In this document: one piece after another, positions 35,604 through 43,791 of the stretch
Layout: each line of letters starts with the position of its first letter
Position numbering within the stretch: position 1 is the stretch's first letter
Source of the DNA: Prevotellamassilia timonensis
Lineage (GTDB): Bacteria; Bacteroidota; Bacteroidia; Bacteroidales; Bacteroidaceae
Reading direction: 5' to 3'
Length of the DNA: 64,000 bases
Assembly: GCF_900106785.1 (NCBI RefSeq)
Contig: NZ_LT629839.1
Span: 100,042 to 164,041 of the forward strand
The notes under the pieces: model-generated
What the model saw: the letters and a program-made list of their open reading frames with translations, nothing else
Told to the model about the DNA's origin: nothing
The model's database searches: none
Translations under genes and position numbers: made by a program

Positions 35604-36839
35604 ATGGATATATCACCATTTGCCTCGCCGCTGTATTTGCTGGCCAAGCCGGCGGGGGCACGTTGTAACTTGGCCTGTAAATATTGTTACTATCTGGAGA
35701 AAGGCAAGCTCTATGCCGACCGGCCGACAGAGGTGATGAGCGAGGAGATGCTCGAACGCTTTGTGCGCGAATATATCGGTGCGCAGACTATGCCCGAGGT
35801 GCTGTTTACATGGCACGGCGGTGAGGCGCTGATGCGTCCGCTGTCGTTCTATAAACGGGCGGTGGAACTGCAGCAGAAGTATGCTGGCGGCCGCAGGATA
35901 GACAACTGCATACAAACAAACGGTACGCTGCTGACAGATGAGTGGTGCCGCTTTTTTAAGGAGCAAGGGTGGCTTGTGGGCGTGAGCATAGACGGGCCGC
36001 AGGAGTTTCACGACGAGTACCGCCGCAACAAGGGTGGGCGGCCGTCGTGGGCACAGGTGATGCGTGGCATTGACTTGCTGAACCGCCATGGCGTGGAGTG
36101 GAACGCGCTGGCTGTGGTGAATGACTTTAATGGCGATTATCCGCTGGACTTTTACCACTTTTTTAAGGAGATAGGGTGTCACTACCTGCAATTTACGCCC
36201 GTGGTGGAGCGCGGGCAGCATCATGCTGACGGGCGTGGCCTGGCGTCGCCCACTGAGGCCGGCGAGGGTGGTGTGCTCGACTTTAGTGTGAGCCCCGAGC
36301 AGTGGGGACGCTTTTTGTGTGCGATATTTGACGAATGGGTGCGTGAGGACGTTGGCACGTACTTTGTGCAGCTGTTCGATGCCACACTGGCCAACTGGGT
36401 GGGGCAGCAACCGGGCATTTGCACGCTGGCTCCCACGTGTGGCCATGCGGGGGCTATAGAGTGGAACGGCGATGTGTATGTGTGCGACCACTTTGTGTTT
36501 CCGGAGTATAAGTTGGGCAATATCATGACCGACTCGATAGTGGGCATGATGCACTCTGAGCGGCAGCATGCCTTTGGGCAGGCCAAGCGCACGGCGCTGC
36601 CGGGGCAGTGCAGGGGGTGCAAGTATTTGTTTGCGTGCAACGGGGAGTGTCCGCGCAACCGCTTTGCACATACGGCCGCTGGCGAGCCCGGGTTGAACTA
36701 TCTGTGTAAGGGTTACTACCAGTTCTTTGACCACGTGGCTCCGTATATGGACTTTATGAAGGCACAACTCGAACGGGAATTGCCGCCCGCGGCTATTATG
36801 GAGGCTGTGCGGCGCGAGCCCGGGAGGTTTGGGGCGTAG
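35604..36839 (+). CDS. Anaerobic sulfatase-maturase-type radical SAM enzyme
   Basis: Predicted to oxidise an active-site Cys or Ser of a sulfatase to formylglycine, or to act on another peptide, without oxygen. It has 411 residues from ATG 35604. The radical SAM motif ARCNLACKYCYY lies at about 18-29, the YTWHGG-type FTWHGGEALMRPL follows, and the SPASM auxiliary-cluster cysteines are CTLAPTCGHAG, YVCDHFVFPEYKLGN and CRGCKYLFACNGECPRNRF (about 335-355). No sulfatase is encoded in this window, so the substrate is elsewhere or different. Confidence 0.9.
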   Translation: MDISPFASPLYLLAKPAGARCNLACKYCYYLEKGKLYADRPTEVMSEEMLERFVREYIGAQTMPEVLFTWHGGEALMRPLSFYKRAVELQQKYAGGRRIDNCIQTNGTLLTDEWCRFFKEQGWLVGVSIDGPQEFHDEYRRNKGGRPSWAQVMRGIDLLNRHGVEWNALAVVNDFNGDYPLDFYHFFKEIGCHYLQFTPVVERGQHHADGRGLASPTEAGEGGVLDFSVSPEQWGRFLCAIFDEWVREDVGTYFVQLFDATLANWVGQQPGICTLAPTCGHAGAIEWNGDVYVCDHFVFPEYKLGNIMTDSIVGMMHSERQHAFGQAKRTALPGQCRGCKYLFACNGECPRNRFAHTAAGEPGLNYLCKGYYQFFDHVAPYMDFMKAQLERELPPAAIMEAVRREPGRFGA

Positions 36840-36854
36840 TTCTTGGTTCTTAGT

Positions 36855-36975
36855 TTTGAGTTTTGAGGTTATGAGGTTAGTTCTAAGTTTTGAGGTTATG
36901 AGGTTATAAAGTAACCTCTGCGAGTTAAACAGCAAAAGGTAACTTTATAACCTCATAACCTCAAAACTTAGAACT
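36855..36975. repeat. GGTTATGAGG-word inverted repeat
   Basis: AGTTTTGAGGTTATGAGGTTATAAAGTAACCT... pairs with AACTTTATAACCTCATAACCTCAAAACTTAGAACT, forming a long hairpin between the maturase and glyS. Confidence 0.8.
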
Positions 36976-37006
36976 CCCTCCTCCTCCCTCCCCCTGCCCC
37001 CCTCTC

Positions 37007-37037
37007 TTGTTACTTATAAAATAAATTGCTAACTTTG
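37007..37037 (+). promoter_or_regulatory. Promoter of glycyl-tRNA synthetase gene
   Basis: TTG (37007-37009) and TAACTTTG (37030-37037) at 20-nt spacing, 27 nt before the ATG. Confidence 0.7.
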
Positions 37038-37064
37038 CGGCCATAACAATATATATCAATTAAT

Positions 37065-38606
37065 ATGGCACAAGAAGACGTATTTAAGAAGATTGTATCA
37101 CACTGCAAGGAGTACGGTTTCGTATTTCCTTCGAGCGATATATACGATGGTCTGGCAGCCGTGTACGACTATGGCCAGAATGGCGTGGAACTGAAGAATA
37201 ACATCAAGCAGTATTGGTGGCAGAGCATGGTGCTGCTGCATGAAAATATAGTGGGCATTGACTCGGCTATATTTATGCACCCCACCATCTGGAAGGCTTC
37301 GGGACACGTTGATGCCTTTAATGACCCCTTGATAGATAACCGCGACTCGAAAAAACGCTATCGCGCCGATGTGCTCATCGAGGACCAGATAGCAAAGTAT
37401 GAGGAGAAGATAGACAAGGAGGTGGCTAAGGCACGCAAGCGCTTTGGCGATGCTTTTGACGAGGAAAAGTTCCGCCAGACTAACCCCCGCGTGCTCGAAC
37501 ACCAGGCTAAGCGCGACGCCCTGCACGCACGCTACAGCGAGGCCATGAACAAAATGGACCTTGACGAGCTGAAGCAGATTATACTCGACGAGGAGATTGT
37601 TTGCCCCATTTCGGGCACACGCAACTGGACCGATGTGCGCCAGTTTAACCTGATGTTCAAAACCGAGGTGGGCTCTACTGCCGATGGCGCAAGCACGATC
37701 TACCTGCGTCCGGAGACGGCACAGGGCATATTTGTGAACTACCTGAATGTGCAGAAAACTGGCCGCATGAAGATACCTTTCGGTATAGCACAGATAGGCA
37801 AGGCCTTCCGCAACGAGATTGTGGCCCGTCAGTTCATCTTCCGCATGCGCGAATTTGAACAGATGGAAATGCAGTTCTTTGTAAAGCCCGGCACGGAGAT
37901 GGACTGGTTCAAGCAGTGGAAAAAGACCCGCCTGGCCTGGCACGAGGCTCTTGGCTTTGGCGATGAATGCTACCGCTACCACGACCACGAAAAGCTGGCT
38001 CACTATGCCAACGCTGCTACCGACATAGAGTTTAAGATGCCGTTCGGATTTAAGGAGGTGGAGGGTATTCACTCGCGTACCGACTTCGACCTGTCACAGC
38101 ACGCCAAATTCTCGGGCCGCAAGATTGAATACTTCGATCCTGAGGAGAACCGCAGCTATACACCGTATGTGATTGAAACATCAATCGGTGTGGACCGCAT
38201 GTTCTTGAGCGTGATGTGCCACTCATACCAGGAGGAGAAGCTCGAAAATGGCGAAACACGCGTGGTGCTCAAGTTGCCCGCCCCGCTGGCTCCCGTAAAA
38301 CTGGCAGTCATGCCGCTCGTGAAGAAAGACGGACTGCCCGAAAAGGCTCACGAGATAATGAACGACCTGAAGTTCCACTTCAACTGCAAGTATGAGGAGA
38401 AGGACTCTATTGGCAAGCGCTACCGCCGCATGGACGCCATAGGCACGCCTTACTGTATCACCATCGACCACGACACGCTCAACGACAACTGTGTGACACT
38501 GCGCGACCGCGACACCATGCAGCAGACGCGTGTGGCCATCAGCGACCTGCGTGCCCTCATCGAGGACAAGGTGAGCATCACTTCACTGCTCAAAAAGTTG
38601 CAGTAA
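37065..38606 (+). CDS. glyS: Glycyl-tRNA synthetase, single-chain type
   Basis: Charges tRNA-Gly. Its 513 residues are of the dimeric (alpha2) class II form, not the alpha2beta2 form. The N-terminal CKEYGFVFPSSDIYDGLAAVYDYG is typical. TIYLRPETAQGIFVNY precedes motif 2, FRNEIVARQFIFRMREFEQMEMQFF (about 247-270), and motif 3 is IETSIGVDRMFLSVM (about 371-385). The C-terminal anticodon-binding domain begins near LPAPLAPVKLAVMPL. A terminator follows at 38668. Confidence 0.97.
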   Translation: MAQEDVFKKIVSHCKEYGFVFPSSDIYDGLAAVYDYGQNGVELKNNIKQYWWQSMVLLHENIVGIDSAIFMHPTIWKASGHVDAFNDPLIDNRDSKKRYRADVLIEDQIAKYEEKIDKEVAKARKRFGDAFDEEKFRQTNPRVLEHQAKRDALHARYSEAMNKMDLDELKQIILDEEIVCPISGTRNWTDVRQFNLMFKTEVGSTADGASTIYLRPETAQGIFVNYLNVQKTGRMKIPFGIAQIGKAFRNEIVARQFIFRMREFEQMEMQFFVKPGTEMDWFKQWKKTRLAWHEALGFGDECYRYHDHEKLAHYANAATDIEFKMPFGFKEVEGIHSRTDFDLSQHAKFSGRKIEYFDPEENRSYTPYVIETSIGVDRMFLSVMCHSYQEEKLENGETRVVLKLPAPLAPVKLAVMPLVKKDGLPEKAHEIMNDLKFHFNCKYEEKDSIGKRYRRMDAIGTPYCITIDHDTLNDNCVTLRDRDTMQQTRVAISDLRALIEDKVSITSLLKKLQ

Positions 38607-38667
38607 GTGTCTTGCTGACTACACATAGATTTTACACATACACACACGCATTTACCACGTAACGTAA

Positions 38668-38712
38668 TGGGGGCTTATGAGGCTTGTATTGCCCCATAAG
38701 CCCCCAATTTTT
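38668..38712 (+). terminator. Terminator after glyS
   Basis: TGGGGGCTTATG (38668-38679) pairs with CATAAGCCCCCA (38695-38706), then ATTTTTAT. Confidence 0.85.
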
Positions 38713-38774
38713 ATGTTGATGGCGGTGATATGTGTGGGTGTGAACGCAAAAACTCAGATATTAAATCTCTACTT

Positions 38775-39437
38775 ATGCGCAAAATACTTAACACGCTTGC
38801 GGCCCTTGCCCTGGTGGTGCTGCCCATGGCCATGGCTTCGTGCAGCGACAACACGGGCGAGAGCGATGATGCCGAGTTTGCCAACTGGCGCAACCGCAAT
38901 GCCGCCTTTTACGACAGTCTGCTTGCTGTGGCCCGCACCGATGTGGCACAGGCCAAGGCTGCTCACCCCGACAACTGGCAGGCGTACACGCCGTGGCGCT
39001 TGTTGCCCAGCTTTTCAAAGCCGTTTGCAAGCCAATCTACCGACACGGTGGTGGCCCGCGTGATAGAAAGTGCCGCCACACCCGGTCTGACACCTTACTA
39101 CACCGACAGTGTGCGCGTGAACTATATAGGCCACCTCATGCCTACCAAGAGTTACCCCAAGGGCCGTGTGTTTGACCACAGCGGGGTGTATGAAAACGAG
39201 AGCTACGTGTTCAGCGCGCAGTACTCTACGCCCACAAGTTTTGCCGTGTCAAACCTGGTGGAGGGCTATACCACGGCCCTTATGCACATGCAGGTGGGCG
39301 ACCGCTGGCTGGTGTACATTCCCCAGCAGTTGGGCTACCGCTCGTCGGCCAGCGGGGTGCTGCTCCCGTATTCAACCCTCTGCTTTGACATGCAGCTCAA
39401 AAAGGTGGCTCGAAAGGGCCATTCGCTGAGCGAGTAG
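38775..39437 (+). CDS. FKBP-type isomerase-like lipoprotein
   Basis: 220 residues from ATG 38775. The lipoprotein signal (MRKILNTLAALALVVLPMAMASC) has a lipobox ending ASC. The C-terminal half resembles an FKBP domain: DSVRVNYIGHLMPTKSYPKGRVFDHS, VEGYTTALMHMQVGDRWLVYIPQQLGYRS and LLPYSTLCFDMQLKKV. The usual FDSS and catalytic-pocket residues are partly replaced, so isomerase activity is less certain than for the three paralogues at 14-16.6 kb. The frame is open 15 codons upstream, but the chosen Met gives a normal signal peptide. Confidence 0.85.
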   Translation: MRKILNTLAALALVVLPMAMASCSDNTGESDDAEFANWRNRNAAFYDSLLAVARTDVAQAKAAHPDNWQAYTPWRLLPSFSKPFASQSTDTVVARVIESAATPGLTPYYTDSVRVNYIGHLMPTKSYPKGRVFDHSGVYENESYVFSAQYSTPTSFAVSNLVEGYTTALMHMQVGDRWLVYIPQQLGYRSSASGVLLPYSTLCFDMQLKKVARKGHSLSE

Positions 39438-39556
39438 GGGGGGCGGGAGTTTTGAGTTTTGAGGTTATAAGGTTATAAGATTACCATTGTTTACTCAACA
39501 CGCAGAGGTAACTTTATAACCTCATAACCTCAAAACTCAAAACTCCCGCCCCCCCC
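39437..39556. repeat. Long inverted repeat of GGTTATAAGG words
   Basis: GGGGGGGCGGGAGTTTTGAG...GGTTATAAGGTTATAA on the left mirrors TTATAACCTCATAACC...CTCAAAACTCCCGCCCCCCC on the right, with about 40-bp arms, immediately after the lipoprotein stop. Confidence 0.85.
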
Positions 39557-39565
39557 TAACCCCCT

Positions 39566-39620
39566 AAAAGTGACAAGACTCCGACACACGTATAGCGTGT
39601 GTCGGAGTCTTGTCACTTTT
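39566..39620. terminator. Bidirectional terminator, perfect 25-bp stem
   Basis: AAAAGTGACAAGACTCCGACACACG (39566-39590), loop TATAG and its exact complement (39596-39620), with A and T runs at both ends. It serves the convergent FKBP lipoprotein and regulator genes. Confidence 0.9.
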
Positions 39621-39625
39621 AGATC

Positions 39626-40279
39626 CTACTGTCCGAGCTTAAACTCCACCATGCCCTTTACAAAGGCCTTGATAATAAGTTCCGTAGTATTGGTAGCGTT
39701 AAACTTCGACAGCAGATGCGCCTTGTGCGTGTTGATAGTGTTCACACTCACGTTAAGAATGCGTGCAATCTCGTTAGCCCTCAGTCCGCGCGCCAGTTGT
39801 TGCAGCACATTGTGCTCCGTGGTGGTAAGGTGTCCGCACGAGTCGGGAATGTGCATCTCGATGTGCCGCACCAGCTGCTGAAAACGTTTGCAAAAGTAAT
39901 TGTCGCCCCTCGCAATATTGGTAACAGCCATCTGCAGCTCCTCCACGCCACAACTCTTAAACACCACCCCGTCGGCCTCAGAGCGCATAATGGCATTGAT
40001 GTTCCATATCTCCTCGTGCGAGGTGTAAACCATTGTGCGCACCTCAGGCAGCACCCGTTTAACATGCTCAATAAGCGCTATGCCCGAGCCGTCGGGCAAG
40101 TCGAGGTCCACAATGCACAAATCGACGTGGCCCCCGGAGTCGAGCAGCTGCATGGCGTTGTGCATGGTTGTGCACAAAAGCACATTGCCCACACCGGGTG
40201 TGCGCTGCAGGCACACCTTAAGCCCCTCGAGCAGTATGGCGTGGTCGTCGCAGATGAGTATGGAGTATTGTTCAGGCAT
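39626..40279 (-). CDS. Response regulator, NarL/LuxR type
   Basis: Two-component regulator of 217 residues from ATG 40279. The receiver domain (about 5-120) has SILICDDHAILLEGLKVCL, the phosphorylated Asp near 57 in CIVDLDLPDGSG, the conserved Thr/Ser in MVYTSHEE and Lys in VFKSCG. A LuxR-type helix-turn-helix (about 150-215) reads LTTTEHNVLQQLARGLRANEIARILNVSVNTINTHKAHLLSKF. The histidine kinase at 43792 is of the matching HisKA_3 type and may be its partner; a large secreted-protein gene lies between them. Confidence 0.92.
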   Translation of the reverse strand: MPEQYSILICDDHAILLEGLKVCLQRTPGVGNVLLCTTMHNAMQLLDSGGHVDLCIVDLDLPDGSGIALIEHVKRVLPEVRTMVYTSHEEIWNINAIMRSEADGVVFKSCGVEELQMAVTNIARGDNYFCKRFQQLVRHIEMHIPDSCGHLTTTEHNVLQQLARGLRANEIARILNVSVNTINTHKAHLLSKFNATNTTELIIKAFVKGMVEFKLGQ

Positions 40280-40669
40280 GATATGGCAGATAATTTTCTT
40301 AAACTGCAAAATTATACGTTTGCTTTTGTTTGCACCTCATTAAAAATAATGATTTGCACCACTGCGCGTGCAGTACGAGGCATCTTTATGCCCACAAATG
40401 TAGCAATTGGAGTACAAAACGAGCGTATTGGGGGGGATAATTTCATTAATTTTAATGACAAAAACTATAAACAAGAATTATATATTTGCAACAGAAACCT
40501 AACGCAATGCCGTTGGCAGAACTTCTGGTTAACAAATTAACGGGTTGACAAGTTAACAAGTAAGCATGCCATACAATAGTTATAAACTTAAAAAGCTTGG
40601 CAAACTTACCCGTCACCCCGTCAACCAATTACGCCTAACGCAATACAATCAACAAAACATTTAATACGT
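40280..40669. other. Intergenic region between divergent regulator and secreted-protein genes
   Basis: AT-rich, no gene. TATATTTG at 40481-40488 is a good -7 box for the rightward gene, though no clear -33 box is seen. AACGGGTTGACAAGTTAACAAG words at 40541-40562 belong to the spacer vocabulary seen elsewhere. Confidence 0.6.
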
Positions 40670-43351
40670 ATGAAACTTACCAACCACCTGCGCCGCGTGC
40701 TGGCCGCCACCTTGTTCGGCCTTGGCTGCCACACCGCAGCCCTGCACGCGCAAAACATCATGTTGCACCTCGATGCCCCGCAAGGCATTGATGCACAAAC
40801 CCTTGCTGCCGACATCGGTACGCTAAAAATCACATTCTCAAACTCCAAAGACTTCTTCGACACCAGTCTTTACGCCGCCAACACCCTCGACCTTGGCAGC
40901 GACTACTATAATGAAGGAGGTTCTTCCAAAGACAAGTACCACAAGTATTACAGCCGCGAGCTCACCCTCAACGCCGATGATGGCAACGGCAATGCGTGGT
41001 GGGGCAACACAAACAAGATTGAATTCAAGTTTGACAATTTGCGCCGCTATGTTAGCGGCCGCACGGACCAACCCATCTACTACCGCATCTACAGCCCCCA
41101 CTTCAGCCGCATCATCACGGGGCAGATCGACCCCACCGATGCCGAAGAGGTGACACTGCACCACACCGAGCTGACACAAGCCCGCCGCGTGGCCTTCATG
41201 CCACCCGTGGGACGCGACGGCAATGCCGTGCCAGCCATTCTCGCCCCCGACCTGCGCATAGGCACCTGCAACGGCTTTAGAGAGTACAACCCCAATATGC
41301 AAGACCTCACAGAACCCTTTGCACGCTACGCCTACAAGGGCGACACCCTGCGCTACCTTGTAGTGCCCAACAGCAGCGAACTCGCCCTGCATGCCGACTC
41401 CATCGTAGTGACCGACACCACCACCTGCGTCACCACCGACTACCGCAAGGCCGTGGAGTGCCGCTTCTACATCACCGACAGCCAGGGCCAGCTGTGCCCC
41501 GTCACCAACGGCCAGTTAGCTTCGGTATACTACAAGTTGCAACCAGGCTTCAAGTCTGACACAGGCTTCCGTGGCTACGGTGACTACAATTTTGGCGGCA
41601 ATATTTTTGAACCCACCGCCCCCGACGGCACACATGCCGCCTATGCACTCCCGGGTCGGCAAACATTCCAGCTCCGCATGCCAACGGTGCAAACCACCGA
41701 CCCCGACTTCCTCATGCCCTACAATGCCGATGGAGGTTATATTTTAGGCGAGGTGACCATACCCGCCAGCACCGAACCCGTCAGCCTGTCGATAGCCAAA
41801 AGCAAACCCCTGCGCGTCACCACCACACTGGCCGATGCCGCGCCCTATGCCGACCACCTGCAGTTTAGCGCCCACACCTATGTCAACCCGCCTTATTCAT
41901 GGGCAGACGATACCAAGATGTCTGTAGAGTGCAAGGAGGTGAGCCGCCAAATCAAAGGCAACGACCTCGTTGTCACCACCCTTGTTGAGGGCAGCACATG
42001 GCCCATTTTAGCCCTCAACGCCCAATATGGCGCACAGAGCGACACCATAGCCAGCGTGCTCAGCACGTATTGCAGCCTGTACAGCGATCCGTTCGACCCC
42101 CGCACCGAGTTCAGCCTCACACTTAAAAATTTCCATTTACCCCCATTCAGCAAACTGCACCCCGTCAAGTTCATTGTGCCCTGTCACCTCTTGCAGCAAG
42201 GCGAAGAACTCTACATACACGGACAATTGTCTGTTGCCGAGGACTGGCGCTGTAGCACATTTGCCACCCATCACGAAGGCTGCGCCAAATCACTCAACCC
42301 CGGCACCGCAACCCCCGTTCCCCACGACACACTCACCGTCATACTGCCCGAGGGCAACCACGAATGGTGCGTGGGCAAAAAAGGCGAAAAACTTGACTCT
42401 GCCAACATCCACACCTTCACCCTCGGTGCCACCGACACCCTCACGCAGACTATCTACGACCGGGAGTTTGCACTGCTGCGCGTCAACTGCCTGGGTGCCG
42501 ACAGCATCTATGTGTACAACAAGGTTCCTGCATGGCATCACTACTGCCAGAGCAAGTTCACCAAGGGCCGCTTTTACTATGCCGACGAAGCAATTCCTCT
42601 CCGCCCCGGCTACAACGAGCGCACCATAACCTGGCGCGAGGCAAAACTGCAAAAGGACACCCTATACAGTCTGTCATACTGGCTCGAGGCCCCAATCACC
42701 TATGTGGACGAGGACGGCAGTTACTACACCTCCTACACCTATTTCAGCCACCCCGACAACTATCTCAGCTTAGAAAAACTGCAAACCGCCACCCCCGACA
42801 GCGCCATCTGCATATCAACGGGCAGCAGAGTCAACCTTGCAGTATATACAAGAGGCACGTTCGACCCCGCACGCTTCATTACCATCAACCCTTCTGAGGC
42901 CGACACCACCGTGGCAGTTTATACCCAGAAAACCGTTCGTGTCAATTTCTTTTACAAGGGCGGAATCGTGCCAGGCTTTGAACGCTTGAACATGTGCTAT
43001 GGCAATGAGCAAACGCACATCGTGCCACATAGCAGATTCTATCGCCGCAGCCGCATGGATCTCGAGCCAGGTCACTACACCATGTCGGGCGTTGTGGCAT
43101 ACGAGGATGACAACACTGGCTACTACGTCACCACCCCCTTCAGCATCGCATTCGATATCGAGGCCAACCACCCCACCACCATCGAGCTATGCCCCGACCC
43201 CACAGCCGTAGCCGCAGCCCCCGCCGATAGCGCCCCTGCCAAGGCAGCAGCCTGCTACGCCCCCGACGGACGCCGCATCAGCACACCGCAGCCCGGCCTC
43301 AATATCATCAAGATGACCGACGGCACTGTGCGCAAGGTGATAGTCAAATAA
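40670..43351 (+). CDS. Large secreted protein with C-terminal sorting-type tail
   Basis: The function is not recognised. It has 893 residues. The signal peptide is MKLTNHLRRVLAATLFGLGCHTAALHAQ. The body is rich in Thr, Asp and aromatic residues, with predicted beta structure and no catalytic motif I can name. The C-terminal segment reads ACYAPDGRRISTPQPGLNII...DGTVRKVIVK, the same layout as the tail of the 5310 protein, suggesting surface export through a type IX-like route. It stands between a response regulator and a sensor kinase, which might control it. Confidence 0.7.
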   Translation: MKLTNHLRRVLAATLFGLGCHTAALHAQNIMLHLDAPQGIDAQTLAADIGTLKITFSNSKDFFDTSLYAANTLDLGSDYYNEGGSSKDKYHKYYSRELTLNADDGNGNAWWGNTNKIEFKFDNLRRYVSGRTDQPIYYRIYSPHFSRIITGQIDPTDAEEVTLHHTELTQARRVAFMPPVGRDGNAVPAILAPDLRIGTCNGFREYNPNMQDLTEPFARYAYKGDTLRYLVVPNSSELALHADSIVVTDTTTCVTTDYRKAVECRFYITDSQGQLCPVTNGQLASVYYKLQPGFKSDTGFRGYGDYNFGGNIFEPTAPDGTHAAYALPGRQTFQLRMPTVQTTDPDFLMPYNADGGYILGEVTIPASTEPVSLSIAKSKPLRVTTTLADAAPYADHLQFSAHTYVNPPYSWADDTKMSVECKEVSRQIKGNDLVVTTLVEGSTWPILALNAQYGAQSDTIASVLSTYCSLYSDPFDPRTEFSLTLKNFHLPPFSKLHPVKFIVPCHLLQQGEELYIHGQLSVAEDWRCSTFATHHEGCAKSLNPGTATPVPHDTLTVILPEGNHEWCVGKKGEKLDSANIHTFTLGATDTLTQTIYDREFALLRVNCLGADSIYVYNKVPAWHHYCQSKFTKGRFYYADEAIPLRPGYNERTITWREAKLQKDTLYSLSYWLEAPITYVDEDGSYYTSYTYFSHPDNYLSLEKLQTATPDSAICISTGSRVNLAVYTRGTFDPARFITINPSEADTTVAVYTQKTVRVNFFYKGGIVPGFERLNMCYGNEQTHIVPHSRFYRRSRMDLEPGHYTMSGVVAYEDDNTGYYVTTPFSIAFDIEANHPTTIELCPDPTAVAAAPADSAPAKAAACYAPDGRRISTPQPGLNIIKMTDGTVRKVIVK

Positions 43352-43426
43352 AAAAGTATTGCTCTACGTTCAAGCACCAAGCACAATCTCAAAACTCTAC
43401 CTCAAAGCGCAACCTCCAAACGCAAC

Positions 43427-43475
43427 CTCTAATGGGGGCGACGCGTCCCGCGTCGGAGCATTTTTCAGCAGCCTC
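43427..43475. repeat. Single CGACGCG hairpin unit
   Basis: Forward unit CCTCTAATGGGGGCGACGCGTCCCGCGTCGG with the GAGCATTTTTCAGCAGCC extension. It is the only copy in the window without an inverted partner close by. Confidence 0.85.
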
Positions 43476-43605
43476 GTCTCGTGGAAAAGGGTAGGGTAGT
43501 GATAAGGAAATGCGCCCCCCATTAGAGATTGGGGTAAGAGAAGTGATAGAGTGTACCCCAGGTGCTAAAGCGCGCAATAAATAAAAAAGAAAGCAATTAC
43601 ACATC

Positions 43606-43651
43606 ACGTGCCAACTGCAAAGCATACCATGCTTGCCAGTTGGCACGTTTT
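43606..43651 (+). terminator. Terminator hairpin upstream of the kinase gene
   Basis: ACGTGCCAACTG (43606-43617) pairs with CAGTTGGCACGT (43637-43648); an inner AGCAT/ATGCT stem and a T-run follow. The -33 box of the next promoter is inside the hairpin. Confidence 0.8.
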
Positions 43652-43662
43652 TTATATATTTG
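43633..43662 (+). promoter_or_regulatory. Promoter of the sensor kinase gene
   Basis: TTG (43633-43635) and TATATTTG (43655-43662), 19-nt spacing, overlap the preceding terminator hairpin. Confidence 0.6.
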
Positions 43663-43791
43663 CAATTCATAGGCAAAATCCTTAGTAAACAGGTCGACGA
43701 GCAGGTATGCGCTACACATATATATTATATTAAAGTAACAATAGCAAGAGACTTAGCAAACTTACCCGTCACCCCCAAACCCCAACACACT

